64,000 bases of DNA from assembly GCA_030680415.1 (NCBI GenBank), contig JAUXVE010000063.1, forward strand, positions 1 through 64,000, given 5' to 3'. Position 1 is the stretch's first letter; every line of letters begins with the position of its first letter. Below the pieces are notes generated by a model. The model had not been told where the DNA came from, made no database searches, and was given only the letters and a program-made list of their open reading frames with translations. Of this stretch, positions 40,382-52,471 are shown piece after piece. The position numbers and the translations under genes are program-made. This DNA comes from Rubrivivax sp. (lineage in GTDB: Bacteria > Pseudomonadota > Gammaproteobacteria > Burkholderiales > Burkholderiaceae_C).

Positions 40382-42685
40382 ATGAGCATGTTCAACAAGA
40401 TCACCAAGACCTTCCCCTGGGGCCCGCACCAGGTCACGCTGGAAACCGGCGAGATCGCGCGCCAGGCCAGCGGCGCCGTCATCGTCAACATCGACGACAC
40501 CGTGGTGCTCGCCACCGTGGTGGCCCGGACCGACTCCAAGCCAGGGCAGGACTTCCTGCCGCTGACGGTGGACTACACCGAAAAGAGCTACGCCGCCGGC
40601 AGGATCCCCGGCAGCTTCTTCAAGCGTGAAGGCCGGCCGAGCGAGGCCGAGACCCTGATCTGCCGCCTCATCGACCGCCCGATCCGCCCGCTTTTCCCGG
40701 ACGGCTTCTACAACGAAGTCCAGGTCATCATCCATGTGCTGAGCCTGAACCCCGAGGTGCCGGCCGACATCGCCGCGATGATCGGCACCAGCGCCGCGCT
40801 GGCCATCAGCGGCATCCCCTTCAACGGCCCCATCGGCGCCGCGCGCGTGGGCTACATCAACGGCGAATACGTGCTCAACCCGGGCAAGACGCAGCTCGCC
40901 GAGAGCGCTCTCGACCTCGTCGTCGCCGGCACCGAAGCTGCCGTGCTGATGGTGGAATCCGATGCCGACCAGCTCACCGAAGAGGTGATGCTGGGCGCCG
41001 TGGTCTTCGGCCACGAGCAGGGCAACATCGCCGTTGCCGCCATCAACGAGCTGGTGCGCGAGGCCGGCAAGCCGGAATGGAACTGGCAGGGTCCGGCCAA
41101 GGACGAGGCCTTCATCGCCAAGGTCGCGGCGCTGGCCGAGGAGCCGCTGCGCGCCGCCTACCAGATCCGCAGCAAGCAGGCGCGCACGCAGGCCTGCCGC
41201 GATGCCTACGCCGGCGTGATGGAAACGCTCAAGGCTGAAGGCGTGGCCTTCGACAGCGTGAAGGTCGAGTCGCTGCTGTTCGACATCGAATCGCGTCTGG
41301 TGCGTGGCCAGATCCTGGCCGGCGAGCCGCGTATCGACGGTCGCGACACCCGCACCGTGCGTCCGATCGAGATCCGCTCCGGCGTGCTGCCGCGCACCCA
41401 CGGTTCGGCGCTGTTCACGCGCGGCGAAACGCAGGCACTGGTGGTGGCCACGCTGGGCACCGAACGCGACGCACAGCGCATCGACGCGCTGTCGGGTGAC
41501 TTCACCGACAACTTCATGCTGCACTACAACATGCCACCGTTCGCCACCGGCGAAGCGGGCCGCTTCGGCACGCCCAAGCGGCGCGAGATCGGCCACGGCC
41601 GGCTCGCCAAGCGCGCCCTGCTGGCCGTGCTGCCGAAGAAGGAAGACTTCCCGTACACGATGCGCATCGTGTCCGAGGTCACCGAAAGCAACGGCTCGTC
41701 TTCGATGGCCAGCGTCTGCGGCGGCTGCCTGAGCCTGCTCGACGCCGGCGTGCCGCTGAAGGCGCACGTGGCCGGCATCGCGATGGGCCTCATCAAGGAA
41801 GGCAACCGCTTCGCGGTGCTGACCGACATCCTGGGCGACGAGGATCACCTCGGCGACATGGACTTCAAGGTCGCCGGCACCAACGGCGGCATCACGGCGC
41901 TGCAGATGGACATCAAGATCCAGGGCATCACCAAGGAGATCATGCAGGTGGCGCTGGCGCAGGCCAAGGAAGCGCGCCTGCACATCCTGGGCAAGATGGT
42001 CGAGGCGGTGGGCGGTGCCAAGGAAGAGGTGAGCCCCTTTGCCCCACGCCTGTACACGATGAAGGTCAACACGGAAAAGATCCGCGACGTCATCGGCAAG
42101 GGCGGCGCCACCATCCGCGCGCTGACCGAGGAAACCGGCTGCACGATCGACATCGCCGAAGACGGCACCATCACGGTGGCCTCCACCGACGCCGACCGCG
42201 CCGCCTTCGCGCTCAAGCGTATCGCCGAGATCACGGCCGAAGCAGAGGTCGGCAAGGTCTACGAAGGCGCGATCACCAAGATCCTGGACTTCGGCGCGCT
42301 GGTCAACATCCTGCCCGGCAAGGACGGGCTGCTGCACATCAGCCAGATCGCGCACCACCGCGTCGAGAACGTCACCGATCTGCTCAAGGAAGGCCAGATC
42401 GTCAAGGTCAAGGTGCTGGAGACCGACGAAAAGGGCCGCATCAAGCTGAGCATGAAGGCGCTGCTCGATCGGCCCGAAGGTTATGTCGAGGAAGAGCGCC
42501 CGCGCCGCGACTTCGGCGACCGCGGCGACCGCGGTGGCCGAGGCGACCGCGGCCCGCGCCGCGAGCCGCGTGAACCCCGTGAGCCGCGCGAGCGCAGCGA
42601 TGCCGCGCCCGAGGCACCGGCCTTCGAGGCGCCGGCCGCCGCCGTGCCCGACGCCGGCGGCAGCACGCCCGAGCGCCAGGAATAA
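40382..42685 (+). CDS. pnp: Polyribonucleotide nucleotidyltransferase
   Basis: 767 residues. PNPase degrades RNA from the 3' end using phosphate and is part of the degradosome. Two RNase PH domains ([33 protein letters not shown]) are joined by a helical linker. Then come a KH domain ([16 protein letters not shown]) and an S1 domain ([28 protein letters not shown]). The tail after residue 710 is Arg/Gly/Glu-rich with D-R-G and R-E-P repeats and makes the protein about 56 residues longer than in E. coli. The start at ATG 40382 has GGAG upstream. Confidence 0.97.
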   Translation: MSMFNKITKTFPWGPHQVTLETGEIARQASGAVIVNIDDTVVLATVVARTDSKPGQDFLPLTVDYTEKSYAAGRIPGSFFKREGRPSEAETLICRLIDRPIRPLFPDGFYNEVQVIIHVLSLNPEVPADIAAMIGTSAALAISGIPFNGPIGAARVGYINGEYVLNPGKTQLAESALDLVVAGTEAAVLMVESDADQLTEEVMLGAVVFGHEQGNIAVAAINELVREAGKPEWNWQGPAKDEAFIAKVAALAEEPLRAAYQIRSKQARTQACRDAYAGVMETLKAEGVAFDSVKVESLLFDIESRLVRGQILAGEPRIDGRDTRTVRPIEIRSGVLPRTHGSALFTRGETQALVVATLGTERDAQRIDALSGDFTDNFMLHYNMPPFATGEAGRFGTPKRREIGHGRLAKRALLAVLPKKEDFPYTMRIVSEVTESNGSSSMASVCGGCLSLLDAGVPLKAHVAGIAMGLIKEGNRFAVLTDILGDEDHLGDMDFKVAGTNGGITALQMDIKIQGITKEIMQVALAQAKEARLHILGKMVEAVGGAKEEVSPFAPRLYTMKVNTEKIRDVIGKGGATIRALTEETGCTIDIAEDGTITVASTDADRAAFALKRIAEITAEAEVGKVYEGAITKILDFGALVNILPGKDGLLHISQIAHHRVENVTDLLKEGQIVKVKVLETDEKGRIKLSMKALLDRPEGYVEEERPRRDFGDRGDRGGRGDRGPRREPREPREPRERSDAAPEAPAFEAPAAAVPDAGGSTPERQE

Positions 42686-42693
42686 GCGGCCCG

Positions 42694-43686
42694 ATGCGAG
42701 CCATCGAGATCACCCGCTTCGGCCCGCCGGAGGTGCTGTGCGAAACGCAGCGCCCCGACCCGGTGCCGGCGCCGGGTGAACTGCTGATCGCCGTGCAGGC
42801 TTCGGGCATCAACCGGCCCGACGTGCTGCAGCGCAAGGGGCTGTACCCGATGCCGCCGGGCGTGACCGACCTGCCCGGGCTCGAGGTCGCCGGCACAGTG
42901 GCCGGCGGTGCGCCGCAGGACCTGGCCGCCGCCGGGCTGGCGCTGGGCGACGCCGTCGTCGCGCTGGTGGCCGGAGGCGGTTATGCCGAGTTGTGCGTGG
43001 CGCCCCTGGGCCAGTGCCTGCCGCTGCCCAGGGGCCTGAACATGGTCGAGGCGGCGAGCCTGCCCGAGACGGTTTTCACGGTGTGGCAGAACGTGTTCAG
43101 CATCGCGCGGCTGCAGCCGGGCGAGACGCTGCTGGTGCAGGGCGGCGCCAGCGGCATCGGCGTCACCGCCATCCAGCTGGCCAAGGCGCTCGGCTCGCGC
43201 GTCATCGTCACCGCCGGCAGCGACGACAAGTGCGCCGCCTGCCTGGCGCTGGGCGCCGACCATGCCATCAACTACCGCACGCAGGATTTCGTCGCCGAAA
43301 CGAAGCGCCTGACCGGCGGCCGCGGCGCCGACGTCGCGCTCGACATGGTGGCCGGCGACTATGTCGGGCGCGAACTGGAGTGCCTGGCCGAAGACGGACG
43401 GCTGGCGATCATCGCCGTGCAGGGCGGTACCGCGGCGCAGATCGACGCGGGCCTGGTACTGCGCAAGCGGCTGACGATCAGCGGCTCGACGCTGCGGCCG
43501 CGGCCGCTGGCCTACAAGGCCGCGCTGGCGCGCGAACTCCACGCGCGTGTCTGGCCGCTGCTCGTGTCCGGCCGTGTCAAGCCCGTGATCCACCAGGTCT
43601 TCCCGGCCGCCAGGGCGGCCGAGGCGCACGCGCTGATGGAATCGAGCACGCACGTCGGCAAGATCGTCCTTTCCTGGTCAGCGTAG
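42694..43686 (+). CDS. NAD(P)H quinone oxidoreductase, zinc-less MDR (PIG3 type)
   Basis: 330 residues. MRAIEITRFGPPEVLCE and VQASGINRPDVLQRKGLYPMPPG are the quinone-reductase family N-terminus. The Rossmann motif is VQGGASGIGVTAIQLAKALG, and the basic residues after it favour NADPH. The catalytic-zinc ligands are absent, as normal for this branch, closest to human PIG3 (TIGR02824). It reduces quinones by single-electron or hydride transfer. It is 8 bases after pnp and 9 before tpiA, probably in one transcript. Confidence 0.93.
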   Translation: MRAIEITRFGPPEVLCETQRPDPVPAPGELLIAVQASGINRPDVLQRKGLYPMPPGVTDLPGLEVAGTVAGGAPQDLAAAGLALGDAVVALVAGGGYAELCVAPLGQCLPLPRGLNMVEAASLPETVFTVWQNVFSIARLQPGETLLVQGGASGIGVTAIQLAKALGSRVIVTAGSDDKCAACLALGADHAINYRTQDFVAETKRLTGGRGADVALDMVAGDYVGRELECLAEDGRLAIIAVQGGTAAQIDAGLVLRKRLTISGSTLRPRPLAYKAALARELHARVWPLLVSGRVKPVIHQVFPAARAAEAHALMESSTHVGKIVLSWSA

Positions 43687-43695
43687 GAGCCGCAG

Positions 43696-44436
<741 letters not shown>

Positions 44437-44478
44437 GCCTTCAGAGGCACTGAGCCCCACATTGGAGATTTTTCGATC

Positions 44479-44865
44479 ATGCAAATCTGGATGACCCTGA
44501 TCCTGGCGGTGCAGCTGCTGTCGGCACTGGCCATGATCGGCCTCGTGCTGATCCAGCACGGCAAGGGCGCCGACATGGGGGCGTCTTTCGGCAGCGGCGC
44601 TTCCGGCAGCCTGTTCGGCGCCACCGGCAGCGCGAATTTCCTGTCGCGCTCGACCGCCGCGCTGGCCACCGTCTTCTTCTGCTGCACGCTGGCCCTGGCC
44701 TACCTCGGCAACAACGCCAGCGTGCGCAACACCGTTGAAAGCGGCAGCGTGCTCGACCGCGCCGCGCCGGCGGCCAGTGCGCCAGCCACCGGGGCCATTC
44801 CCGGCACCGCACCGGTCGTCATGCCGGTGCCCGCGCCGGCAGCATCGGAACCCGGCTCGCGCTAG
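44479..44865 (+). CDS. secG: Preprotein translocase subunit SecG
   Basis: 128 residues with two transmembrane helices: TLILAVQLLSALAMIGLVLIQ at 4-24 and LATVFFCCTLALAYLG near 59-74. The cytoplasmic loop between them, GADMGASFGSGASGSLFG, is the conserved SecG signature. SecG assists SecYE/SecA protein export. The C-terminus is a Pro/Ala-rich tail. The usual tRNA-Leu follows. Confidence 0.94.
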   Translation: MQIWMTLILAVQLLSALAMIGLVLIQHGKGADMGASFGSGASGSLFGATGSANFLSRSTAALATVFFCCTLALAYLGNNASVRNTVESGSVLDRAAPAASAPATGAIPGTAPVVMPVPAPAASEPGSR

Positions 44866-44901
44866 CCCCCTGCACAGGCCGGAAGGGCCATGAATTGAGG
44901 C

Positions 44902-44907
44902 TAGAAT
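44902..44907 (+). promoter_or_regulatory. Candidate -10 element for tRNA-Leu
   Basis: TAGAAT lies about 70 bases before the tRNA-Leu gene, in an AT-richer patch after secG. The -35 (spacing 17) is not convincing. Transcription may also come from the secG side. Confidence 0.3.
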
Positions 44908-44974
44908 TTGTTGTTGTCCGGGGCGCGGTGTCCCTCATGCAAGCCGGGCTGGATGCAAGCAAGAGTGACGTCGT

Positions 44975-45059
44975 GCCGACGTGGTGAAACTGGTAGACAC
45001 GCTATCTTGAGGGGGTAGTGGCGAAAGCTGTGCGAGTTCGAGTCTCGCCGTCGGCACCA
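44975..45059 (+). tRNA. tRNA-Leu(GAG), CCA encoded
   Basis: An 85-base class II tRNA. The acceptor GCCGACG pairs with CGTCGGC, followed by discriminator A and an encoded CCA. The D arm is GTGAAACTGGTAGACAC. The anticodon loop CTTGAGG carries GAG, reading CUC and CUU codons. The long variable arm is present, and the T arm holds TTCGAGT. It closely resembles E. coli leuU. The position between secG and nuoA is conserved in related genomes. Confidence 0.96.
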
Positions 45060-45081
45060 GGGATTGTGAAGTGACAGCCGG

Positions 45082-45133
45082 GCGCGCCGGTGCGCCGCCG
45101 CCGCAAGGTGGTGTCCGCAGGGCGCGCTTTTTT
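45082..45133 (+). terminator. Intrinsic terminator after tRNA-Leu
   Basis: GCGCGCC pairs with GGCGCGC, followed by TTTTTT. Inside, CGCCGCC-GCAA-GGTGGTG adds a second stem including two G-T pairs. It should end the tRNA transcript and separate it from nuoA, whose start is 38 bases downstream, although read-through into nuo is likely as no other clear promoter is seen. Confidence 0.65.
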
Positions 45134-45170
45134 GCGGCCGCGTACGACCTGACGGGAGTCTGACAGAGTC

Positions 45171-45530
45171 ATGGACCTGCAAACCTACCTGCCCGTGATC
45201 CTGTTCATCCTGGTGGGTGTCGCGGTGGGCGTGGTGCCGCAGCTCATCGGCTTCGTCTTCGGGCCGAACCGGCCCGACGTCGAAAAGAACAGCCCCTACG
45301 AGTGCGGCTTCGAGGCCTTCGAGGACGCGCGCATGAAGTTCGACGTGCGCTACTACCTGGTGGCGATCCTGTTCATCCTGTTCGACCTGGAGATCGCCTT
45401 TCTCTTCCCATGGGCAGTGGCACTGCGCGACATCGGCGCGATGGGCTTCTGGGCCATGATGGTCTTCCTTGCCATCCTCGTCGTGGGCTTCGCCTACGAA
45501 TGGAAGAAGGGCGCGCTCGATTGGGAATGA
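45171..45530 (+). CDS. nuoA: NADH-quinone oxidoreductase subunit A
   Basis: 119 residues, three transmembrane helices ([61 protein letters not shown]). The first cytoplasmic loop [19 protein letters not shown] is the complex I signature that contacts the quinone-site loop. It begins the fourteen-gene nuo operon, which couples NADH oxidation and quinone reduction to proton export. Confidence 0.97.
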   Translation: MDLQTYLPVILFILVGVAVGVVPQLIGFVFGPNRPDVEKNSPYECGFEAFEDARMKFDVRYYLVAILFILFDLEIAFLFPWAVALRDIGAMGFWAMMVFLAILVVGFAYEWKKGALDWE

Positions 45531-45556
45531 GCTGCGGCTCACCTGGAGTCAAAGAC

Positions 45557-46033
45557 ATGGGCATCGAAGGCGTACTCAAGGAAGGCTTCGTCACGACGAA
45601 GATCGACACCCTGATCAACTGGTCGAAGACCGGGTCCTTGTGGCCGATGACCTTCGGCCTGGCCTGCTGCGCCGTGGAGATGATGCACGCCGGCGCGGCA
45701 CGCTACGACATCGACCGCTTCGGCATGCTGTTCCGCCCCAGCCCGCGCCAGAGCGACCTCATGATCGTCGCCGGTACGCTGTGCAACAAGATGGCGCCGG
45801 CCTTGCGCAAGGTCTACGACCAGATGGCCGAGCCGCGCTGGGTGCTGAGCATGGGCTCGTGCGCCAACGGCGGCGGCTACTACCACTACAGCTATTCGGT
45901 GGTGCGCGGCTGCGACCGCATCGTGCCGGTGGACGTCTACGTGCCGGGCTGTCCGCCCACGGCCGAGGCGCTGCTCTACGGCATCCTGCAGTTGCAGGCC
46001 AAGATCCGGCGCGAGAACACCATCGCGCGTTGA
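45557..46033 (+). CDS. nuoB: NADH-quinone oxidoreductase subunit B
   Basis: 158 residues. It holds the terminal [4Fe-4S] cluster N2 through a C-C pair ([11 protein letters not shown]), a single Cys in [10 protein letters not shown] and one in [11 protein letters not shown]. With NuoD it forms the quinone site. GGAG ten bases before ATG 45557 decides the start over the longer track frame. The last base of its TGA is also the first base of a 31-base inverted repeat that opens the element separating it from nuoC. Confidence 0.97.
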   Translation: MGIEGVLKEGFVTTKIDTLINWSKTGSLWPMTFGLACCAVEMMHAGAARYDIDRFGMLFRPSPRQSDLMIVAGTLCNKMAPALRKVYDQMAEPRWVLSMGSCANGGGYYHYSYSVVRGCDRIVPVDVYVPGCPPTAEALLYGILQLQAKIRRENTIAR

Positions 46034-46299
46034 GAGGTTGAGAGGCCATCCCATGCACCCGCGTAAGCCCCCAGAACAGCCGCAATCAAGGCGCAAAGCG
46101 CAGCCGGGGTGGGGCCCCGGCGAGCATTTGCAACGCGGAGTGCGGCTGTTCTGGGGGCTTACCCGTAGGGCAGGGGTACCCAAGGGCCCTGCGCGGCGTT
46201 GCATCGCTTGCCCGCACGTCAGTGCGGGCGGCGCGCTGCGCCTTGCTCAGGGCCCTTGGTCACCCCTGCGCGGGTGCATGGGATGGCCTCTCAACCTCT
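46033..46299. repeat. Nested inverted-repeat element between nuoB and nuoC
   Basis: 267 bases with three sets of arms. The outer arms, 46033-46063 and 46269-46299, are a perfect 31-base inverted repeat (AGAGGTTGAGAGGCCATCCC... at the left end). Inside, 46063-46084 and 46141-46162 are a perfect 22-base repeat (GTAAGCCCCCAGAACAGCCG core). Next to it, 46171-46191 pairs with 46248-46268 in 19 of 21 bases. Each inner loop holds a further perfect stem: GCCGGGG/CCCCGGC at 46103-46121, and GCCCGCAC-GTCA-GTGCGGGC at 46210-46229. As RNA it would fold into a Y-shaped cloverleaf. There is no coding sequence. It looks like a MITE- or REP-type mobile element. Confidence 0.85.
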
Positions 46300-46323
46300 G
46301 AGCCCCGACCCCGGACCGCGACG

Positions 46324-46935
46324 ATGACGCTCAAGCTCGACACGCTGCAAGCGGCCCTGCAGGCCGCACTTCCCGACGCCCTGGGCGAGGGCAGGGGCAA
46401 GTTGGTGCGCGACTTCGGCGAGATCACCGTCACCGTGCCCGCCAGCGCCTACCTCGACGTCGCCCGCGTGTTCCGCGACGACCCCGCGCTGCACTTCGAG
46501 CAACTCGTCGACCTCTGCGGCGTGGACTATTCCGACTATCGCAACCAGCCCTGGGACGGCCCGCGCTACTGCGTCGTGGTGCACCTGTTGTCCGTCAAGC
46601 ACAACTGGCGCGTGCGGCTGAAGGTCTTCGCGCCCGACGACGACGTGCCGTTGGTGGCGTCGGTGAACGAGCTCTGGGCATCGGCCAACTGGTTCGAGCG
46701 CGAGGCCTTCGACCTCTACGGCATCATTTTCGACGGCCACCTCGACCTGCGCCGCATCCTCACCGACTACGGCTTCATCGGCCACCCGATGCGCAAGGAC
46801 TTCCCGACCACAGGCCACGTCGAGATGCGCTACGACCCCGAGAAGAAGCGCGTGATCTACCAGCCGGTGACGATCGAGCCGCGCGAGATCGTGCCGCGCG
46901 TGGTGCGTGAAGAAAACTATGGCGATGTGCCCTGA
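46324..46935 (+). CDS. nuoC: NADH-quinone oxidoreductase subunit C
   Basis: 203 residues, the 30-kDa subunit, separate from NuoD as in most alphaproteobacteria and betaproteobacteria. It is a structural part of the peripheral arm. [53 protein letters not shown]-type sequence and [12 protein letters not shown] identify it. ATG 46324 fits; the track's upstream extension runs through the inverted-repeat element. It ends two bases before nuoD. Confidence 0.96.
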   Translation: MTLKLDTLQAALQAALPDALGEGRGKLVRDFGEITVTVPASAYLDVARVFRDDPALHFEQLVDLCGVDYSDYRNQPWDGPRYCVVVHLLSVKHNWRVRLKVFAPDDDVPLVASVNELWASANWFEREAFDLYGIIFDGHLDLRRILTDYGFIGHPMRKDFPTTGHVEMRYDPEKKRVIYQPVTIEPREIVPRVVREENYGDVP

Positions 46936-46937
46936 CC

Positions 46938-48187
<1,250 letters not shown>

Positions 48188-48191
<4 letters not shown>

Positions 48192-48703
48192 CGTTTTCCG
48201 AATCCACGCTCGCGCGCTTCGCACGCGAAGTCGCCAAGTACCCTGCCGACCAGAAGCCATCGGCCGTGATGGCCTGCCTGGCCATCGTGCAGCACGAGCA
48301 GGGCCATGTCTCGACCGCCGCCGAGGACGCCATCGCCGCCGTTCTGGGCATGGCGCCGATCGCGGTACACGAGGTCACGACCTTTTACAACATGTACAAC
48401 CAGCAGCCGGTGGGCAAGTTCAAGCTCAACGTCTGCACCAATCTGCCCTGCCAGTTGCGCAACGGCGACAAGGCGCTCGGGCACCTGTGCAGCAAGCTCG
48501 GCGTCGAGCCTTATGGCACCACCATCGACGGGCGTTTCACCGTGCAGCCCAGCGAATGCCTGGGTGCCTGCGCCGATGCGCCGGTGATGCTGGTCAACGA
48601 CCGCGAGATGCTCAGCTTCATGAACGACGAGCGGCTGGACGAACTGATCGACATGCTGCGTGACGCCGACGTCGCGAGCGGCGCATCGCGGGACCGACCA
48701 TGA
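48188..48703 (+). CDS. nuoE: NADH-quinone oxidoreductase subunit E
   Basis: 171 residues, thioredoxin-like. It carries the [2Fe-2S] cluster N1a: [12 protein letters not shown] gives two Cys and CLGACADAP the others. It sits beside NuoF near the NADH site. [19 protein letters not shown] is the family motif. ATG 48188 overlaps the nuoD stop; the track hides it in a long frame from 47153. It overlaps nuoF by four bases. Confidence 0.97.
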
Positions 48704-50136
48704 TCGATCTCTCCCGCTTCAAGACCACGGGGCAGCAGACCTGCTTTCATGGCCGCCACATCCAGCCGCAGATCTACGCCGGCCTGGACGGCCGCAACTG
48801 GCGGCTGCAGGACTACCTGGCGCGCGGCGGCTACTCGGCGCTGAAGAAGATCCTGGGCGTGGACCAGCCCGAGGGCGAGGCCGGCATGTCCCCCGACCAG
48901 GTCATCGCCGAGGTCAAGCTCAGCGCACTGCGCGGCCGCGGCGGCGCGGGATTCCCCACCGGGCTGAAGTGGAGCTTCATGCCGCGCCAGTACCCGGGGC
49001 CCAAGTACCTGGTCTGCAATTCAGACGAAGGCGAACCCGGCACCTGCAAGGACCGCGACCTGCTGGCCTACAACCCGCACATCGTCATCGAAGGCATGGC
49101 CATCGCCGCCTACGCTATGGGCGTGAAGACGGGCTACAACTACATCCACGGCGAGATCTTCGAGATCTACGAACGCTTCGAGCAGGCGCTGGAAGAGGCG
49201 CGGGCTGCCGGCTGTCTGGGCGAGCGCATCCTGGGCAGCCAATTCAGCTTCGAGTTGCACGCGCACCACGGTTTCGGCGCCTACATCTGCGGCGAGGAAA
49301 CGGCGCTGCTGGAAAGCCTGGAAGGCAAGAAGGGCCAGCCGCGTTTCAAGCCGCCGTTCCCGGCCAGCTTCGGCCTCTACGGCAAGCCGACGACGATCAA
49401 CAACACCGAGACCTTTGCCGCGGTGCCGTGGATCATCAACCACGGCGGCCAGGCCTACCTGGAGTGCGGCAAGCCGAACAACGGCGGCACCAAGATCTTC
49501 AGCGTGGTGGGTGACGTCGAGCGGCCCGGCAACTTCGAGGTCCCGCTCGGCACGCCGTTCGCCACGCTGCTGGAGCTGGCCGGTGGTGTGAAGGGCGGCC
49601 GCGCGCTCAAGGCCGTGATCCCCGGCGGCTCGTCGGCGCCGGTGCTGCCCGCGAAGACGATGATGGACCTGACGATGGACTACGACGCCATCGCCAAGGC
49701 CGGCTCGATGCTTGGTTCGGGCGCCGTCATCGTGATGGACGAGACCCGCTGCATGGTCAGGAGCCTGCTGCGGCTGAGCTACTTCTACCAGCACGAAAGC
49801 TGCGGCCAGTGCACGCCCTGCCGCGAAGGCACGGGCTGGCTGTGGCGGCTGGTCGACCGCATCGAACACGGCAAGGGTCGCGCCGAGGACCTGGACCTGC
49901 TCGATTCGGTGGCCGAAAACATCAAGGGCCGCACCATCTGCGCCTTGGGCGACGCCGCCGCGATGCCGGTGCAGGGCATGCTCAAGCACTTCCGCGACGA
50001 ATTCGCGTACCACGTCGAACACAAGTGCTGCATGGTGGCCGCTCCGGCAACCCTCACCCCGACCCCTCTCCCAGAGGGAGAGGGAGTTGCCCTCACCCCG
50101 ACCCCTCTCCCAGAGGGAGAGGGAGTGAATTCATGA
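48700..50136 (+). CDS. nuoF: NADH-quinone oxidoreductase subunit F, with repeat-encoded C-terminal tail
   Basis: 478 residues. It binds NADH and FMN through [13 protein letters not shown] and [18 protein letters not shown], and the [4Fe-4S] cluster N3 through [14 protein letters not shown]. The normal protein ends shortly after [10 protein letters not shown]. Here a tail of about 30 residues ([14 protein letters not shown] twice) follows, encoded by two copies of a 36-base palindromic repeat. The tail leaves the core intact, so the enzyme is probably functional. The stop overlaps the nuoG start (ATGA). Confidence 0.96.
   Translation: MIDLSRFKTTGQQTCFHGRHIQPQIYAGLDGRNWRLQDYLARGGYSALKKILGVDQPEGEAGMSPDQVIAEVKLSALRGRGGAGFPTGLKWSFMPRQYPGPKYLVCNSDEGEPGTCKDRDLLAYNPHIVIEGMAIAAYAMGVKTGYNYIHGEIFEIYERFEQALEEARAAGCLGERILGSQFSFELHAHHGFGAYICGEETALLESLEGKKGQPRFKPPFPASFGLYGKPTTINNTETFAAVPWIINHGGQAYLECGKPNNGGTKIFSVVGDVERPGNFEVPLGTPFATLLELAGGVKGGRALKAVIPGGSSAPVLPAKTMMDLTMDYDAIAKAGSMLGSGAVIVMDETRCMVRSLLRLSYFYQHESCGQCTPCREGTGWLWRLVDRIEHGKGRAEDLDLLDSVAENIKGRTICALGDAAAMPVQGMLKHFRDEFAYHVEHKCCMVAAPATLTPTPLPEGEGVALTPTPLPEGEGVNS
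50051..50125. repeat. Two tandem REP-like palindromic repeats inside the 3' end of nuoF
   Basis: Two identical 36-base units at 50051-50086 and 50090-50125 are separated by TTG (period 39). Each holds the perfect palindrome CCCTCTCCC-AGA-GGGAGAGGG. Such C-rich/G-rich units are a widespread intergenic repeat of proteobacteria. Because the period is a multiple of three, the reading frame of nuoF stays open through them and reads [11 protein letters not shown]. Confidence 0.85.
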
Positions 50137-52466
50137 TCGAAATCGAACTCGACGGCAAGAGGGTCAGCGTCGCGGAGGGCAGCATGGTGATGCATGCCGC
50201 CGACGCAGCGGGCACCTACATCCCGCACTTCTGCTATCACAAGAAACTCAGCATCGCGGCCAACTGCCGCATGTGCCTGGTCGACATCGAGAAGATGCGC
50301 AAGCCGATGCCGGCCTGCGCCACGCCGGTCACCAACGGCATGGTGGTGCGCAGCAAGAGCGACAAGGCCGTCAAGGCGCAGAAGTCGGTGATGGAGTTCC
50401 TGCTCATCAACCACCCGCTGGACTGCCCCATCTGCGACCAGGGCGGCGAATGCCAGCTGCAGGACCTGGCGGTGGGCTACGGCGCCAGCGCCTCGCGCTA
50501 CACGGAAGAGAAGCGCGTCGTCTTCCACAAGGACGTCGGTCCGCTGATCTCGATGGCGGAGATGAGCCGCTGCATCCACTGCACACGCTGCGTGCGCTTC
50601 GGCCAGGAAGTGGCCGGCGTGATGGAGCTCGGCATGATCCACCGCGGCGAGCACAGCGAGATCACCACCCTCGCCGGCCGCACCATCGACAGCGAACTGT
50701 CGGGCAACATGATCGACATCTGCCCGGTGGGGGCGCTGACCAGCAAGCCCTTCCGCTACAGCGCGCGCACCTGGGAGCTGTCGCGCCGCAAGTCGGTCAG
50801 CCCGCACGACAGCGTCGGCGCCAACCTCATCGTGCAGGTCAAGGCCGGCCGCGTGATGCGCGTGGTGCCACTGGAAAGCGAGGACGTCAACGAGTGCTGG
50901 CTCGCCGACCGCGACCGTTTCAGCTACGAGGCCCTGAACAGCGGGTCGCGGCTGACGCAGCCGATGATCAAGCAGGGCGGGGCCTGGCGGGCGGTGGACT
51001 GGAACACTGCACTGGCTTTCGTGGCCGACGGGCTGAAGCGCGTGCAGGCCGAGTTCGGTGCCGCCGAGCCCGGTGCCGGCATCGGTGCCATCGGCCATGC
51101 TTCTTCGACCACCGAAGAGCTGCACCTGCTGGCCCGGCTGGTGCGCGGTCTCGGCAGCGAGAACATCGACCACCGCACGCGACACGCTGACTTCGCCAAC
51201 GCCGCGCCGGCCGGGCACGCGCGCTGGCTGGGCACCTCGATCGCGTCGCTGGCCAAGCTGGACCGCGCCTTCGTCATCGGCTCCTTCCTGCGCAAGGATC
51301 ACCCGCTGCTGGCCCAGCGCCTGCGCCAGGCCGTACGTCATGGCGCCAGGGTGATGAGCCTGCACGCGGTGCACGACGACTGGGCGATGCCGGTGGCCGC
51401 CACGCTGACCGCCGCGCCGGCGTCATGGCTGGCCCAGCTGGCCGACGTGGCCGCCGCGGTGGCCAGGGCGCGTGGCGCGCCTGCACCGCTGCCGGCCAAC
51501 CCCGGCCCTCATGCGCAGGCCGTTGCCGACGCGCTGTTGTCCGGCGAACGCAAGGCCGTCCTGCTGGGCAACGCGGCGGCGCAGCACCCGCACGCTTCGC
51601 GACTGCTGGCGCTGGCCGCCTGGATCGCCGAACACACCGGCGCCAGCTGCGGCTACCTGGGCGAGGCCGGCAACGGCGTCGGCGCGCAACTCGTCGCTGC
51701 CTTGCCCGGCGCCGGCGGCCTGCACGCCGGCCAGATGCTGAGCCGGCCGATGAAGGCACTGCTGCTGCTGAACACCGAGCCTGTGCTCGACAGCGCCGAC
51801 GCCGCCGCGGCGCGCTCGGCACTGGCCGCGTCGGGCCTGGTCGTGGCGCTGACGCCGTTTAAGGACGCGGCGGCCGACGTCGCCGACGTCATGCTGCCGA
51901 TTGCGCCGTTCACCGAAACCGCCGGCACCTACGTCAACGCCGAAGGGCGTGTGCAGACCTTCCACGGCGTCGTCAGGCCGCTGGGCGAAACACGGCCGGC
52001 GTGGAAGGTGCTGCGTGTGCTGGGCAACCTGCTCGGGCTGGCCGGCTTCGACCACCAGTCTGCGGAAGACGTGCGTGCCGAGGCGCTGGGCGATCTTGCC
52101 GCGCTGGCGTCGCGCCTGGACAACCGTGCCGCTGTGCCGACCGCGGCACCCGCCGCCAGCGTGGGCCTGCAGCGCGTTTCCGACGTGCCGATCTACGCCG
52201 TCGACTCGCTGGTGCGCCGCGCCGCTTCGCTGCAGCTCACCGCCGACGCACGCGATCCCGTGGTCGGCGTGCCTTCGGCGCTGTGGCATCAAATGGGCAT
52301 GGTGCCCGGTGGCAGGGTGCTGGTGACACAGGGCCTGGGCGCCGTCGTGCTGCCGGCACGTGAAGACAGCTCGATGGCCGCAGGTGCCGTGCGCATCGCC
52401 GCCGGCCACCCGGCCACCGCGGCGCTGGGTGCGATGTTCGGCGCCGTCGGCGTCGAGAAGGTCTGA
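50133..52466 (+). CDS. nuoG: NADH-quinone oxidoreductase subunit G
   Basis: 777 residues. It carries clusters along the electron path. The [2Fe-2S] N1b site is in [15 protein letters not shown] and PACATPV, the N4/N5 region in [14 protein letters not shown], and [12 protein letters not shown] with [10 protein letters not shown] gives the remaining [4Fe-4S]. The C-terminal half is a molybdopterin-oxidoreductase-like fold without cofactor, and is Ala-rich. The track's 49809 start lies in nuoF; ATG 50133 overlaps the nuoF stop just after the repeats. Confidence 0.96.
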   Translation: MIEIELDGKRVSVAEGSMVMHAADAAGTYIPHFCYHKKLSIAANCRMCLVDIEKMRKPMPACATPVTNGMVVRSKSDKAVKAQKSVMEFLLINHPLDCPICDQGGECQLQDLAVGYGASASRYTEEKRVVFHKDVGPLISMAEMSRCIHCTRCVRFGQEVAGVMELGMIHRGEHSEITTLAGRTIDSELSGNMIDICPVGALTSKPFRYSARTWELSRRKSVSPHDSVGANLIVQVKAGRVMRVVPLESEDVNECWLADRDRFSYEALNSGSRLTQPMIKQGGAWRAVDWNTALAFVADGLKRVQAEFGAAEPGAGIGAIGHASSTTEELHLLARLVRGLGSENIDHRTRHADFANAAPAGHARWLGTSIASLAKLDRAFVIGSFLRKDHPLLAQRLRQAVRHGARVMSLHAVHDDWAMPVAATLTAAPASWLAQLADVAAAVARARGAPAPLPANPGPHAQAVADALLSGERKAVLLGNAAAQHPHASRLLALAAWIAEHTGASCGYLGEAGNGVGAQLVAALPGAGGLHAGQMLSRPMKALLLLNTEPVLDSADAAAARSALAASGLVVALTPFKDAAADVADVMLPIAPFTETAGTYVNAEGRVQTFHGVVRPLGETRPAWKVLRVLGNLLGLAGFDHQSAEDVRAEALGDLAALASRLDNRAAVPTAAPAASVGLQRVSDVPIYAVDSLVRRAASLQLTADARDPVVGVPSALWHQMGMVPGGRVLVTQGLGAVVLPAREDSSMAAGAVRIAAGHPATAALGAMFGAVGVEKV

Positions 52467-52471
52467 GCGCG

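Noticed and set aside
45082-45133. Second tRNA or small RNA after tRNA-Leu
   Set aside because: The sequence folds as a branched hairpin followed by six T, the form of a terminator, and has no tRNA-like arms.
46031-46302. TGAG at both ends of the nuo element as a target-site duplication
   Set aside because: The four-base match does not line up exactly with the ends of the inverted repeat, and repeated AG/GAG makes chance likely, so it is mentioned only as a possibility.
46222-46323. In-frame upstream extension of nuoC from an ATG at 46222
   Set aside because: The extension lies in the inverted-repeat element and its sequence has no relation to NuoC N-termini; ATG 46324 gives the normal length.
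50051-50125. CRISPR-like tandem repeat in nuoF
   Set aside because: Only two units, separated by three bases, with no spacers and with coding sequence running through.
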